A stretch of 64,000 bases of DNA, from NCBI GenBank assembly GCA_001931905.2, contig MSJI02000259.1, positions 1 to 64,000 on the forward strand, given 5' to 3'. The stretch is from Cladosporium sp. IMV 00045. Taxonomy: Eukaryota; Ascomycota; Dothideomycetes; Cladosporiales; Cladosporiaceae. Below the pieces are notes generated by a model that was given only the letters and a program-made list of their open reading frames with translations, was not told the origin of the DNA and ran no database searches. Of this stretch, positions 1-11,429 are shown piece by piece (position 1 is the first letter of the stretch; every line of letters begins with the position of its first letter). Made by a program: the position numbers and the translations under genes.

Positions 1-133
1 AAAAAAAAAAGGAGTCGCTTCGTTTCGTTTTCATCTTTCTTTCTCTCGCTTTGCTTTCCTGTACTTTTCTCGTTTTCTTCCGAGTCAAACTAGCCTTTTA
101 TTTTCCTTCATCATTCCCTCCGGTCCGACTAAT

Positions 134-939
134 CTAGTAACCGACGCCAACGAGGTAGTCGGCCAGCTGCTCGACGGTGTTGGCTGCGCTGCCGGGCTGG
201 ACGGTCTCCGGGTAGTGGGTGACGAGGATGGCTTTGGTGGTCTTGACGATGACGACGCCTTCTCTGCCCTGTTGTAGGAAAGGGATTACATCGGTTAGTG
301 TGGGATCTTTGTGTTATGCACTGTTCTTGTCTTGTCTTGTCCTGTCCTGCTCTGCGATATCCTTCTCTTCCTCTTCCTGCATGTCCAGCAGATCAAAACA
401 CCAATATCCGAGATCTTTCAGGTCGGGATTGTCCATACCTTCTTGCCGTAAATACTCCTCTCATCCGCCTTGATGACGACGAAGCGCTCGCCGGCGATGT
501 GCAGGCCGGTGCTCTGGACCTGCTTGACGCCGTCGGTGCCCGGGTCCTTGTAGGCGCTGACGACCTCCTGCATCTCGGCGGGCGAGACGGTGAAGCCGGC
601 CGTCGAGGCCCACACGCTGTTGCCGGCGTCGTTGAAGATGGCGGCTTTGTCTACGTTGCCGGTGCCGACGAGGCTGGAGCGGGAAATGCGGTGTTAGCGA
701 GGTTGAGGTTTGAGGTTGGGAGGTGGTGAGAGTGGTTGGTGAGGCTGCGCTGGATGGGTGGAGGGAGGGGATGTACCTCTGGTCAACGTATGCTGTTGAG
801 AATCATGGTTAGCTAGTTGTTGTGTGTAGATACTTCACGCTTGCTTGCGGTGTATATCAAACTCGAGGATCAGGCGGATGATGACTGGATGGATGGATGG
901 ATGGATGGATGATGAGAGCGACGTACCTTGCCAAGACAT
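134..939 (-). CDS. PFY1: Profilin
   Basis: Profilin binds actin monomers and proline-rich proteins such as formins and promotes filament growth at the cell cortex. Four exons join in frame: 927-939, 777-792, 439-673 and 134-268, giving 132 aa, the usual profilin length. The protein opens MSWQAYVDQSL, the conserved N-terminal poly-proline-binding segment, and ends LADYLVGVGY, the typical C-terminal helix. Every intron has GT/AG ends (donors GTACGT, GTACAT, GTATGG). The first two coding exons are only 13 and 16 nt, so ORF scans miss them. Intron 1 contains a GGAT microsatellite. The start is fixed by the MSWQ motif. The gene is divergent from AP-2 alpha. Confidence 0.96.
887..910. repeat. (GGAT)6 microsatellite in profilin intron 1
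   Basis: Six perfect copies of GGAT lie inside the first intron of the profilin gene. They are non-coding and probably length-variable between strains. Confidence 0.9.
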
Positions 940-2308
940 GATGTGAGGATGTGTGAGTGGGTTGGTGGGAAAAGATGTACAAAGTGATGGAGGGTGTGTG
1001 TGTATTGCGAGGGTCGAAGAAAGTAGGAAGTGTTGTAGTTGGTGAGATTGAAATGTTGCTCCCTGTCTGTTGTTACAAGCTGAAGTGCTCGGATCTGCTC
1101 TCTCCCACCAACGATTCATGCCCGCCAGCCAGCCAAATCCCTCTGCGGGGCCCAATCTTTTTGGCCCTTGCCCCTCCAACAAAAACGTCAGTCAACGGCT
1201 TTCGCTTTCGCTTGTGCCTGTGAAATGACATTCCCCTGAGGTATTGAAAGTATTGTTGTTTTGTAAGTCTACAGCTGTATTTGTAAGATTCAGAAACAGA
1301 CATTGAGCATCAGAAGTGAAGAGCCTATTGAACAAGTCGCGGGTAGGCAATTCTGCCCACTGATCCTTGACGGGCAAAGCAGTTGATGTCGTTCCACTTA
1401 GGTGACTTATGTCAGGCAGGTAAGTCATGATCACATCTTCTATTCATTCACAGATCTTCAGGTCTTACAGTCCCCTTCCTGCAATCCTTACATTTTTTTT
1501 TTTTTTTCTTTCTTTCTTCTTTCTCTTTGTCCATCCGAGCTAATGCGCTGTTGAAGATACTACTGCGTCTAATTTACGGTCTAATTCTTACTTGGCCGTG
1601 AGACGAGAATGCGGTGAAGCCATGCTAGTCCATACCGCAGGTTTCAACTCCGAGACGGAGCCGGTGGATGGTTCCGGCAATTGCAGGCTGAGATGCTGTG
1701 CTCTGAACAAGGATGTCCAATCTTGAACTACATTGTTGTGCCATAACATTGTGTTTCTATAGCATGTCGGTTGTCTTTCGTAGTGCCATCATTCATCAAT
1801 CAATCAACCATGGTCGATCTTCACGGAAGCCATCACCCTAGCCCGCTTCGATGTCGGCCTTCTTCTCTCATCAGCCCCGACGTGAGCCCCATGGCCTGAT
1901 GTGCGATTTGGGTAAAGTTGCTTAAACGCTTAACGACCTGATTGATTAACAACCCCCCCTCATTTGATCCCACGCCGTTACGGCTCGCTGCCACCTTCTA
2001 TACCCCTTGTAATATACACATCTTTCTACAAGTTCCATATACGCGACGACTGATCAAACGACCGGCACACTGCACCTCCCACCAAGTGCCTGACTTCCTC
2101 AAAAGTGCCGACCTGATCCAAAGCTTAGGGGCTTCCTCTGCCCATCCTTGACCCTTGATCCTTGATCCCGGCTTCCCTTGTTTCCATACCACGGCATAGC
2201 CACCCAAAGCCACATCCTACACCTACACCCAGCTCTGGTCTACACCACTCGCCAATCCCACCATCCGCCGGGCGGCCAGACAGCACCGCAGCGTCTCCCT
2301 CGCCCATC
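940..2308. other. Intergenic, divergent promoter of profilin and AP-2 alpha
   Basis: No convincing gene is seen. The stretch holds a T-rich/CT-rich tract near 1490-1530 and C-rich sequence just upstream of the AP-2 alpha start, both common in fungal promoters. No TATA box is obvious. Confidence 0.6.
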
Positions 2309-5226
2309 ATGGCGCAAGCGGCCGCCGCCATGTTCAACCGCGGCATGGGTAACTCCGGCAAGGACAACACCATGCGCGGCCTCGTCTCCTTCATCGCCGA
2401 CCTGCGCAATGCGCGTGCCCGCGAGCTGGAAGAAAAGCGCATCAACAAGGAGCTCGCCAACATCCGCTCCAAATTCAAGGGAGGAAGCCTGTCAGGCTAC
2501 GACAAGAAGAAATACGTCTGCAAGCTGCTGTACATCTACATCCTGGGCTGGAACGTCGATTTTGGACACTTGGAGGCTGTCAACCTGATTTCGGCGACGA
2601 AGTACTCGGAGAAGCAGATTGGATACTTGGCCGTCACATTGTTCCTGCATGAGCAACACGAGCTGCTACACTTGGTGGTCAACAGCATACGGAAGGACTT
2701 GGCGGATCACAACGAGCTGAACAATTGTCTGGCACTGCACGCGATCGCAAATGTGGGAAGCAGAGAAATGGGTGAAGCGCTGTCTGCGGACGTGCATCGG
2801 CTGCTTATTTCACCAACATCGAAACCTTTCGTCAAGAAGAAGGCTGCCTTGACCCTTCTCCGTCTCTTCCGCAAGGTGCCGAGTATCGTACAAGCGGAGT
2901 GGAGAGAAAGGATTATCGCTATCATGGATGACTTGGACATGGGTGTCGCTCTTTCGGTCACTTCTCTCGTGGCTGCACTGGCGCAGAAAGATCCAGATGC
3001 GTATAAGGGAGGCTACATCAAAGCCTGCCAGCGGTTGCGAAAGGTTGTCATTGACCAGGAATATTCTGGAGATTACGTCTACTACAAGGTGCCCTGTCCG
3101 TGGTTGCAAGTCAAGCTTTTGAGGTTGTTGCAGTACTTCCCACCATCGGAAGATGAGCACATTCGCAGTCTTTTGCGCGATTCCCTGCAGCGCATACTGG
3201 ACAATGCTATGGAGACGCCTAAGAATGTTCAGCAGAACAACGCTCAGAATGCGGTCCTCTTCGAAGCCATCAACCTTATCATCCATCTCGACACGGAGAG
3301 AGACCTCATGATTCAGATCTCGGCCAAGCTGGGCAAATTCATAAGCTCCCGAGAGACAAATGTGAGATACCTCGGTCTTGAAGCAATGACCCATCTGGCT
3401 GTCAGAGCGGAAACTCTCGACCCGATCAAGAAACATCAGGATCTCATCATTGGATCTCTCAAGGATAGGGATATTACTGTGCGACGACAAGGTCTTGATT
3501 TGCTCTACAGCATGTGTGATTCGACAAATTCTCAGAAGATCGTTCATGAGCTTTTGAGGTTTCTTCAGACTGCCGATTACGCGATTCGTGAGGAGATGGT
3601 CCTCAAGATTGCGATTCTGACCGAAAAGTACGCCACCGATGTAAAGTGGTATGTCGACATCTCGATGCGACTCATTGCGATGGCTGGCGATCATGTCAGT
3701 GATGAAGTGTGGCAGCGTGTCATCCAGATTGTTACCAACAACGAGGAGCTGCAAGTCTACGCAGCCAAGAACATCTTGCAATACTGCAAGGCTGATCATT
3801 GTCATGAAACACTTGTCAAGATCGGCAGTTACTTGCTCGGTGAGTTTGGACATCTCATCGCGGAAGAAAAGGGTTCAAGTCCGATCGAGCAGTTCATGGC
3901 TCTTCAAAATAAGTTCAACGCATGCTCTTTGAGTACAAGGGCAATGATTCTGTCAGCTTTTGTCAAATTCGTCAACCTCTTCCCGGAGATCAAGCCACAG
4001 CTTCTGCAAGCTTTCCGGGTTTATTCTCACACGCTCGACTCGGAATTGCAACAACGTGCTTGCGAATATCTGGCTTTGGCTACCATGCCGACTGATGATC
4101 TCCTCCGGACGGTCTGTGACGAGATGCCACCCTTCCCAGAGAGGACGTCTGCATTGTTGGCTCGACTTGACAAGAAACAAGCATCTACCGGAGACAAGAG
4201 AACATGGTCGGTGACCACGAAAGACAACACATCAGCCCAAGGCGCATCATCACTGAAGAGAGACTTTAGCAGCAATCAAGCTAAGGCAGTCAACGGAGAT
4301 GCCTCTGGTGGAGCACCTGCTACAAATGGTGCCGCAAATGGTACATCTCAATCGCAAATGGGCGACTTGCTTGGTCTCGACATGTCTTCCAGCAGCGGAC
4401 CCAACCTTGCATCAGCTTCACATCTATCACCTGACTGGGAGCCCGGGCACAACCGACTAATGCTCCAACCCGAAGGCCTCCTCTACGAAGACGTGCAAAT
4501 CCAAATCGGCCTGCGATCCGAATACCGCGGCGAAGTCGGCTGCATCATCCTCTACTTCTCCAACAAATCCTCCGCGCCCATCCAATCCTTCACAACAACC
4601 ATTGACAACCCCTCCGCGACCGGCCTGAAAGTCGACATCAAAGGCCTGCCCGACACCACCGTCCACTCCGGCTCCCAGACAAGCCAAATGATCATGTTCG
4701 AAGCCCGCTCCGTCTTCACCCAACCCCCCACCATCCGAGTCTCCTACGTCGCCGGCGCCCTGCAAGCGGTCACCCTGCAACTCCCCGTGCTGCTGCACAA
4801 ATACATGGAAGGCGCCGTGCTCTCCGGCGAGGACTTCTTCAAGCGCTGGAAGCAGATTGGCGGCGCCCCTCGCGAGTCGCAGAAAATCTTCCAGGGCTTC
4901 GACGTCTCTGGCGATAACACTAGGAGGTTCCTGCAGGGTTTCAAGTGGGGCATCCTGGACGGCGTGGATCCGAATGTTAGGAATTTCGTGGGCGCTACGG
5001 TCCTGCATACGAGTGGCGGCAAGTTTGGCTGTTTGTTGAGGTTGGAGCCGAATGCTGAGAATAAGGTATGTTACGGCATTCTGAGAGACTTTGTATGTTG
5101 TCTTTACGGATGCTAACCTCGATTTATTAGATGTACCGTCTTACCATCCGCGCCACGGATGAGGCTGTCCCTCCCGTTCTGATGAAGTTCATGGAGGAAC
5201 GTCTCAGCCAGCCGTACCCGACTTGA
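2309..5226 (+). CDS. APL3: AP-2 complex subunit alpha (alpha-adaptin)
   Basis: This is the large subunit of the AP-2 clathrin adaptor, which binds PI(4,5)P2 and cargo at the plasma membrane during endocytosis. Two exons, 2309-5065 and 5131-5226, encode 950 aa. The N-terminal trunk has the conserved segments MRGLVSFIADLRNAR (about residues 22-36) and YVCKLLYIYILGW, followed by HEAT-like helices. A low-complexity hinge lies near residues 640-710. The appendage begins around LMLQPEGLLYEDVQIQIGL and ends EERLSQPYPT. The 65-bp intron near the 3' end has a GCTAAC branch site. The frame stays open upstream to 2162, but MAQAAAAMFNRGM matches fungal alpha-adaptin starts, so 2309 is chosen. Confidence 0.96.
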
Positions 5227-5795
5227 TGTGAATGTAGTTGCTGAGGCAGGGCGGTGGGATATGACGAGAGAAAAGTAGATATCACTTTCTGAAGGTTCTT
5301 TTTCTTTCACCAAGCATTGGGCGTTGTAGCGAAAATGAATGGATCGGGGTCGCGTGCATGCAAGCTTTCAGTGCATCAGGATGTGGGTATACCAGAACTT
5401 TTTGTATAGTTTCTTCAATCATCTTGGAGAGAGTCCATCAATTTGCAATTATTCTACGAAAGCATTCGCTGCCTCATTATTGAAAGTGAAGTCATTGGGA
5501 AGTAAACACCTGATGTAGTGAATGCCGGCTGGTTGCGCCGCCGCACCCGGCGCGGGCCGTTGTTTACGCAGATTCACCACAGCACAGCAGCTACCTGCGA
5601 CTTTCGACGAACGGAGCACATGAATCAATACCTATTCTTACCCCACCTTCATTTCCAATTCTCTCTACCAGACAAGTAGAATCCCTGCTCACACGAAAGA
5701 GGAGCCCCGAGAACAAAACCAAGAAACAGAGCGCAAGACCACGATCCACACCCGCCCTCGTCGGCGTCCCACAAACCCCTCCCACCCCATCGACA
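5227..5795. other. Intergenic, AP-2 alpha 3' end and promoter of the next gene
   Basis: No gene is seen. A GC-rich stretch around 5535-5565 (CGCCGCCGCACCCGGCGCG) lies about 240 bp before the next start. Confidence 0.6.
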
Positions 5796-7487
5796 ATGTC
5801 GAAGCGCTACCACGAAACGCCCATGGACTTCGAGTACCAGAACGGTACCGGACCACTAGACGCGAGGAGCCCCTTCGCGGCCGTCAGCATGAACTCCCAG
5901 CGCTTCCCGGCAGGATCAACGCCCAGCGCCGCCGCGGGCAGAAAGAGTGCGTTTTCCTTCTCGGATCTATTGATGCCTTCTTGGAAACGAGATAAGAAGT
6001 GTCCTTCTTCTTCGGCCTTCCCAACTGACAATACCACCGCTAAAGGAGACAACACATTCAACGACTCACCCACCCGACCAGGCGCCAGTCGCCCTATCTC
6101 CCCAAACAAGCCTTTACCGCCGCACCCGGCGGTTTTCAACTCTCTGTACGCGACGCCGCGCAAGACGGTGCAGGACGTGACCATGGAGGATTCAAGCGCG
6201 GGCGAGACGCCGAAGAGTCCTGAGAGACAGGATGATAGTGAGGCTGGGGGCACGCCGGCGGAGAGGCTGGCGAGGGAGAGGAGGAGGTTGGGTGCGTTGG
6301 ATAGTCGCAGTGCGCCGGCTGTGCCTACGATGGGGAACTTGGGGGGAAGTCCGTATAAGGGTGGGGAGAGGGAGAGGGAGGGTGAGAGAGAAAGAGAGAG
6401 GGAGAGGGAAAAAGAGAAGGAGAGGGAGAAGGAAAGGGAAAGGGAAATGAGAAGCAGACGACCAAGCCCTCATGGGAGGAAGGAGATGAGTTTATTTGGA
6501 AGATTCAAGAACTGGACAAGCCCTGGTCGTGGATCAATTCCGAGAAAGGATATCGTTCAAAACCGCGAGAAGCGCGTGCGACGACAGAGAAGCAGAGAAG
6601 CACAACGCCAACTCGCCCTTTCCAGACGAATCAGCATATCTGGCTCTGGATCGGAGGCAGAAAACGACGACTCGGAACTCACACTACCACGCACCATCAG
6701 CCCGCGAAAACGCAGCGCAAACCACAACCGTCAATCAACACCCGAAGAACAAAAACAACAAACATCCCCACCACCCCAAAAAGAACCCCACTGGATCTCC
6801 TCCCTCTTCACCTTCATCGGCGCCCACCCTACCGTCCCCCACATCCTCTCCTTCTACGCCCAGCTCTTCTTCAACCTCTTCCTCCTCGCCGCCTGCGCCT
6901 ACATGCTCTACTCCTTCTACGCCGCCATCCAAGGCGACATCGACAAGAAAGCCTTCGAAGCCAGCGCCGACATCATGGCCGAAATCGCTGAGGCCGCAGA
7001 GCAATTCCGCGTCAACGGCTGCGCTTCCTCAACAAGAGCACCCGCCTTAAACGTCCCCTGCAACAACTGGGCGAAAATCATGGCCCAGGACCCCATGAAA
7101 ATCGCCCGCGCCAAAGTCTCCGCCCACACTTTCGCCGAGATCTTCAACTCCTTCGTCGAGCCCATCTCCTACAAAGCCATGCTCTTCACCTGCATGCTCA
7201 TCTTCGGCTGCTTCGCCGTGTCGAACTTCGCCTTCGGCGTGCTGCGCAACAAGGCCATGGAGCAGCAGCACCAGCAGCAGGCGCAGGCGCAGTTCTGGAG
7301 CGCTGCGCAGCCGCCTCCTCCCACGCCGCAGAGGAGTTTTAGCGGATTGCTCGAGGCGCACAGTGCGTATGGGCCTGCGCCGGGGACGCCTTGGCATGGT
7401 GGTCCGATGTTGGAGCCCGCGCCGAGTAGGGGTTTGGAGATTGGGGATGGGCAGGGGAGTCCGAGGAGGAGGTTGGTTTATAATTGA
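5796..7487 (+). CDS. Brl1/Brr6-type nuclear envelope protein
   Basis: Single exon, 563 aa. The C-terminal half matches the Brl1/Brr6 family: a first membrane segment near 352-372 (FYAQLFFNLFLLAACAYML), a lumenal loop starting IQGDIDKK, the family signature FAEIFNSFVEPISYK at about 446-460, then a second membrane segment near 461-482. Yeast Brl1 and Brr6 act in nuclear-pore assembly and lipid homeostasis at the nuclear envelope. The family loop usually carries four cysteines; only two are visible here (C409, C422). The N-terminal half is disordered, with a Glu/Arg/Lys run at about 191-218, and includes FGRFKNWTSPGRGSIPRKD, typical of filamentous-fungal members. I did not decide between the names Brl1 and Brr6. 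Confidence 0.88.
   Translation: MSKRYHETPMDFEYQNGTGPLDARSPFAAVSMNSQRFPAGSTPSAAAGRKSAFSFSDLLMPSWKRDKKCPSSSAFPTDNTTAKGDNTFNDSPTRPGASRPISPNKPLPPHPAVFNSLYATPRKTVQDVTMEDSSAGETPKSPERQDDSEAGGTPAERLARERRRLGALDSRSAPAVPTMGNLGGSPYKGGEREREGEREREREREKEKEREKEREREMRSRRPSPHGRKEMSLFGRFKNWTSPGRGSIPRKDIVQNREKRVRRQRSREAQRQLALSRRISISGSGSEAENDDSELTLPRTISPRKRSANHNRQSTPEEQKQQTSPPPQKEPHWISSLFTFIGAHPTVPHILSFYAQLFFNLFLLAACAYMLYSFYAAIQGDIDKKAFEASADIMAEIAEAAEQFRVNGCASSTRAPALNVPCNNWAKIMAQDPMKIARAKVSAHTFAEIFNSFVEPISYKAMLFTCMLIFGCFAVSNFAFGVLRNKAMEQQHQQQAQAQFWSAAQPPPPTPQRSFSGLLEAHSAYGPAPGTPWHGGPMLEPAPSRGLEIGDGQGSPRRRLVYN
6366..6450 (+). repeat. Purine-only tract encoding an ER/KE repeat
   Basis: An almost uninterrupted GA-rich stretch encodes alternating Glu, Arg and Lys (about residues 191-218) of the Brl1/Brr6-type protein. 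Mixed-charge repeats of this kind usually form a long single helix or a disordered spacer. Confidence 0.85.
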
Positions 7488-8232
7488 GTGTGATTTTTGG
7501 GGTTTGTCAGTTTGGATGCGTCGGAGATTGGATGGGGTTTGGTGGCGAAAGAGGGGTTCTTCGTGAATTGTATCGTTTTCGATGAAACTCTGAAAGAGGG
7601 CGTCTTCTGGGCAACACGGTGATTTTTTTTTTGAGCTACATACCATGGGTGGATGGGTGGAGTGGTTGGGTTGGGTTTGATTTGGGAAAAAGGCAGGGAC
7701 ACGGCAGGGAATACTGAGCGGGTTCGATCGACTTTACAGCTTCTTTCTTCTCTTTGAGTTGGGTTTCTTTTATTGGATCTTACTATGGAATACGACATCT
7801 TTTCTTTTGCATTTTCTCATGACAATACGTTTTCTGATAAATGCTATGTAAGGCTGGGTGGGCGTACCCGGGCAAATGTGATTTGCACAGAACATAATGT
7901 TTCATTATAACACCAAGTGCCTGTTGTGATAAGTGGGACGGAGTCAAGAGTCATATTTCCTTCCGATACGAGAAGTGGTTAGTGTCAGTTCGTCCAATGC
8001 ATGTGTGTAAGCACCCTCTCGCGGAGCTAAAACGCAGAAGGCGGACTTAATGCACTCGTACGGCGAACAGCACATCAACTCCAAGGCATTTGAGCAAGAC
8101 AAAGTGCCTATCTACAAATCGACTAACCATCCTCTTTCCTTCCATTCACCCCCGCTTCAAATCATCCCACCTCCTTAGCCAAATCAACCACCCGGGCGAA
8201 TCCAACAACCCCAACCCTAACCCTCCAACCGC
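7488..8232. other. Intergenic, no gene seen
   Basis: G/T-rich 3' flank of the preceding gene followed by C-rich sequence before the next start. Open frames here lack family motifs and lack paired splice sites. Confidence 0.55.
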
Positions 8233-8739
8233 ATGATGTCCGCCAATCTAACCACCAACATGCGCAAAACGACCGACGCCTTCGTCGCAGCGTGGGAAAC
8301 CTGGAAAGTCGACCATATACTCGCCGTGCGAGCTCCCGAGTGTATTATGATTCAACGACCAGCTTCGCTCGGGATACCGACGAGGAATAATGGAGAGTTC
8401 CGCAAGTGGTTTGAGGGGGTTGAGGGGTTGTTGGTCAATAATAGGGTATCCTCTTCCAATCCTTTGTCATCGCCAATATACTAATGACTAGGTGCTGTAA
8501 AGATGGCGGTCCTCGACTACTTCGCCTCTTCAGAAGACCGAAGGGCTTTCCTGCATTGCACCATGACGGCGGATCGAACGTCGGGATCGTCGGCGTCGTA
8601 TGAGAACGAGTATATGTTCGTGCTGTCGTTTGATGAGAGGGGAGAGAAGATCACGAAGATTCTGGAGATGGTGGATAGTCATAGGGTTAGGGAGGCTTGG
8701 GCGGGTGTGCATGAGGTTGAGGTGAGGGCGGTGGATTAA
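8233..8739 (+). CDS. NTF2-like / SnoaL-like protein
   Basis: Two exons, 8233-8445 and 8503-8739, encode 149 aa. The 57-bp intron has donor GTATCC, branch site ACTAATGAC and acceptor TAAAG, and the phase-0 join keeps the frame. The protein has the layout of an NTF2-like cone-shaped fold: an N-terminal helix (FVAAWETWKVDHIL), a CIMIQRPASLG strand segment, a central helix (NNGEFRKWFEG) and C-terminal strands (YENEYMFVLSFDERGEKI). Small stand-alone proteins of this type are often cyclases, isomerases or ligand-binding proteins of fungal secondary metabolism. No catalytic residues could be assigned and no pathway genes are adjacent, so the function is open. MMSAN could start at either Met. Confidence 0.72.
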
Positions 8740-8861
8740 ATGGTTCAGTGGTTGACTTTTGTCAGACAATGGTTACCGCTCTGGTTTCATTGAAGGGCGA
8801 AGCCATCAATATCCTCGTTTTATACGGTTTTAACAATGTATGATCACGCCATCCGAAGCCC

Positions 8862-10424
8862 TCATCTGCTGGTAAGGCCATGCGCGTTCAATAGCAACAA
8901 AGTGAAAACTCCAACAAGCACCGAGCCAAACGCCATAGCGGTATTGCTGTCACTGGTCTCTGTTGACCAGACAATGATGGCAATCCAGACAAGACCACCA
9001 GCGATCAGTGCCAATGCAAAGTGACCGGGAGCATGCTCTTTCATTCGGCACCAGTCCCAGCCAAGCGTGACCTTTATTCCTCGGAAAGAGTCTCCATTGA
9101 GATATGGATTGCGTTCTGCCTTTTCTATACCATACCTGAACGAGTTAGTTGGGTATACTATGTCGAGGCTACATGTTACTCACTGCAAATCGCACATGAT
9201 GTTCTCTTTCTTTAACCACTTCGACAGTAGACCATTGACGTCTCCCGGTCGTCGAAGGAACTGGGAAAAACAATTGAATGCATCAATGCCAGGAAGTCCA
9301 AGAAGTTCGGCTTGCCGTCTTGACTCCTCAAAGCAGTAGGATGCCCCATTGCAGTCCGGGCGATGGTCATCAGATTGTTTGCATACTGTCTCCCCAACCA
9401 TGCATTTCAAAAGGGGATCCTTCGACTTGGGACATATTTCGACATGGTCACGTCCTCTACAAGTCTTCTGACCATGCCCATATGCGCGTGGTCTCACGGT
9501 CGTGCATTCCAGGAGAGGATCTTTCGACTTCAAACACCTCTCGACATGAAACGGTCTTGCGCAAGTGCCATAACCGTCTTCATCTGCATTCATATCGTCG
9601 GAGCGTTGAATCGCACGTTCGTATTTACTTAAGAGTTCCTCTGTGATGGATGTGCCCGCTTTGCTCTCTCTAATCTTGATCGACAGGTGGTCGCGCTGGA
9701 GATGAGGTGATCGAAATCGAAACTTGGCTGTCATTCAGCAAATCATTCTGAAATAGTTCTGAATAAAACAAATACTAACCTCAACAATCTCAGCTGCAAC
9801 GACTCCAAAATACGGAACGTATTTGATCCATGGCCCGAGTACAGCTTCTAACTTCTGGCGAATCCGTCTTACGATCTGGTCATCGCTTTCGCAAGCTTTC
9901 TCTGTCGGTCCAATATCATACCGTCCATATTCTGTTGTCTTACCACCATCCTCACTGAACTCTTCGATGCTCCACTTCAATCTCCTGTGAGCTGTTGGAC
10001 GTAGACAAGGCACCTGTATAGCAAACTGGTTGCCATGACCCCGGTCGATGCAAATGAATAGGGTCTGACCTGCATTCTCGAGTCTCTTCGCGGGATGCTC
10101 GAAATATATCAACCAGAGGATCGATGGTACCCATGCTGGCTTTGGCTCATCATGAAGATTGATGATGCATGCGAAAATGAGGCTCAGATGTTCCATCAGC
10201 TTCTGTTTTTGCTGATATAGCGTCCCTGCCCAGTGCCAAAACGGCTGCGGTGATCGATGCGAGTTGATATTAGGAAGGATTTCACCAAGTGCGAAGTCAT
10301 GATCTGTTGTCTGACTGGGTGCACTTTGATCACGGCAGTGAGCTGCAGGTGGGTACGAGACGGCCTCGATATCAGGGTTCCAGGTGTCAGCGTTCGTGTC
10401 ACTGGTGTGACTCTCGGATGACAT
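8862..10424 (-). CDS. Unknown two-TM protein with duplicated Cys motif
   Basis: I do not recognise this family. Three exons, 9776-10424, 9184-9727 and 8862-9135, join in consistent phase to 488 aa. The N-terminal half (to about residue 216) is soluble and includes LFICIDRGHGNQFAIQVPC. Residues 272-325 hold two copies of a Cys motif, HVE-x-C-x-KSKDPLL-x-C. A conserved-looking block (YLNGDSFRGIKVTLGWDW) precedes two hydrophobic segments at about 435-455 (FALALIAGGLVWIAIIVW) and 464-482 (AMAFGSVLVGVFTLLLL), so the protein is probably membrane-anchored by its C-terminus. Intron 1 uses donor GTATTT, one base inside the apparent VEVS reading; intron 2 uses GTGAGT. The clean phases argue that the gene is intact. 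Confidence 0.75.
9402..9563 (-). repeat. Internal duplication, HVE-x-C-x-KSKDPLL-x-C
   Basis: Two similar copies of about 20 codons, 34 codons apart, encode HVERCLKSKDPLLEC and HVEICPKSKDPLLKC in exon 2 of the unknown two-TM protein. The DNA of the copies is similar too, suggesting a fairly recent duplication. Confidence 0.8.
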
Positions 10425-10844
10425 TGTTGATGGGCTTTAGTAGATGTAGAGTGTTCGTGACGAGACGCCAAATGAAGAATATAGAATGGGCCTTGGATTT
10501 GGGATGGCAAAACCATCATATACGTACATGATACGGCGTGGTAGTGCATGGCAGTGCATGGTTCCGGTCAACAAATTGGCCAATAAGGCTGAATACAGAG
10601 CTCAAGTGGTACGCGCGCGGCTGAGGATTGCTGCAGCATACATGCTCGGCGATTGCGTTGGACAATAGCTCAGACAAGGCTTCCTAGCTCTTCAAATCTT
10701 GAAAATCGTGTATATCGTAGTTACATAACGTTATATCGTATCTTTCCGACACACGAGTGTGCACCAAAACGCCAAATGGGTATCTTCCAAACTGCAACTA
10801 AAAACCAAACGAACAAAAGCTACTCCAAACAACACCCTTCAAAC
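10425..10844. other. Intergenic, no gene seen
   Basis: Spacer between two minus-strand genes. It serves as promoter of the two-TM protein gene and 3' flank of the BYS1-like gene. No motif stands out. Confidence 0.5.
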
Positions 10845-11429
10845 TCACGGACAAAAAACAACCTTGAAATCCGTCTTCCCATAATAACAAACCGCATCAG
10901 CCGGCGATCCATCATCCACCTGATCCGGGTTCGTCCACCCCTGATCAAGCGGACAATCCCAAGGCAAACAAGTCTTACTGGGACAATTCCTCGACCCCTT
11001 CCCGTTCGGAATCGGATAAACGCCCACTCCAATATCGCCATCGCTGCCTTGCATGACGGACAAATCGTACGCCGTCCCTTCCTGCCCGGCGTACTGGCTG
11101 TAGCCGAACTCGAAGAGGGCTTGCGCTTTCCACTGGCCGCCGACGCCCCATTCGGCGTGGCCGGAGAGGCGCATGCCGAGGTCTTTGAAGGGCGCGGAGA
11201 GCGTCGTGTGTTGTTTGGGAGAGAGGTTGGTGGGTTTGCTGCGCTCGAGCATTTGGAAATTGCTGGTGATTTGGTAGAGGGCGAATTGTTTGGTGAACGG
11301 GCAGTTGTTGTAGAGGTTGATGTTGAAAGTGTCGCCGGCGTTGCGGGTGGTGAGGAGGGTGGTGTTGATGGGCGTTGCTGTTGCCGTCAAGGCGAGCAGA
11401 GAGGTCAGGAACCAGCCTGTGGTGTGCAT
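10845..11429 (-). CDS. Secreted BYS1 / thaumatin-like protein
   Basis: Single exon, 194 aa. A signal peptide is visible (MHTTGWFLTSLLALTATATP). The mature part begins with a strand-rich stretch (GDTFNINLYNNCPF) and carries GGQWKAQALFEFGYS. It ends in a Cys-rich tail (NCPSKTCLPWDCP, CYYGKTDFKVVFCP). This resembles the fungal BYS1 / antigenic thaumatin-like family of small extracellular proteins of unclear function. The frame is open upstream to 11720, but the signal peptide fixes the start at 11429. The even number of cysteines in the mature part fits a disulfide-stabilised apoplastic protein; an effector-like role would be inference only. Confidence 0.75.
   Translation of the reverse strand: MHTTGWFLTSLLALTATATPINTTLLTTRNAGDTFNINLYNNCPFTKQFALYQITSNFQMLERSKPTNLSPKQHTTLSAPFKDLGMRLSGHAEWGVGGQWKAQALFEFGYSQYAGQEGTAYDLSVMQGSDGDIGVGVYPIPNGKGSRNCPSKTCLPWDCPLDQGWTNPDQVDDGSPADAVCYYGKTDFKVVFCP

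Noticed and set aside
2162..2308. N-terminal extension of AP-2 alpha
   Set aside because: The frame is open, but the encoded Pro/His-rich stretch is not adaptin-like, and MAQAAAAMFNRGM at 2309 is the natural start.
2810..3853. 347-codon minus-strand open frame inside AP-2 alpha
   Set aside because: Antisense shadow of a well-supported gene; no domain in its own translation.
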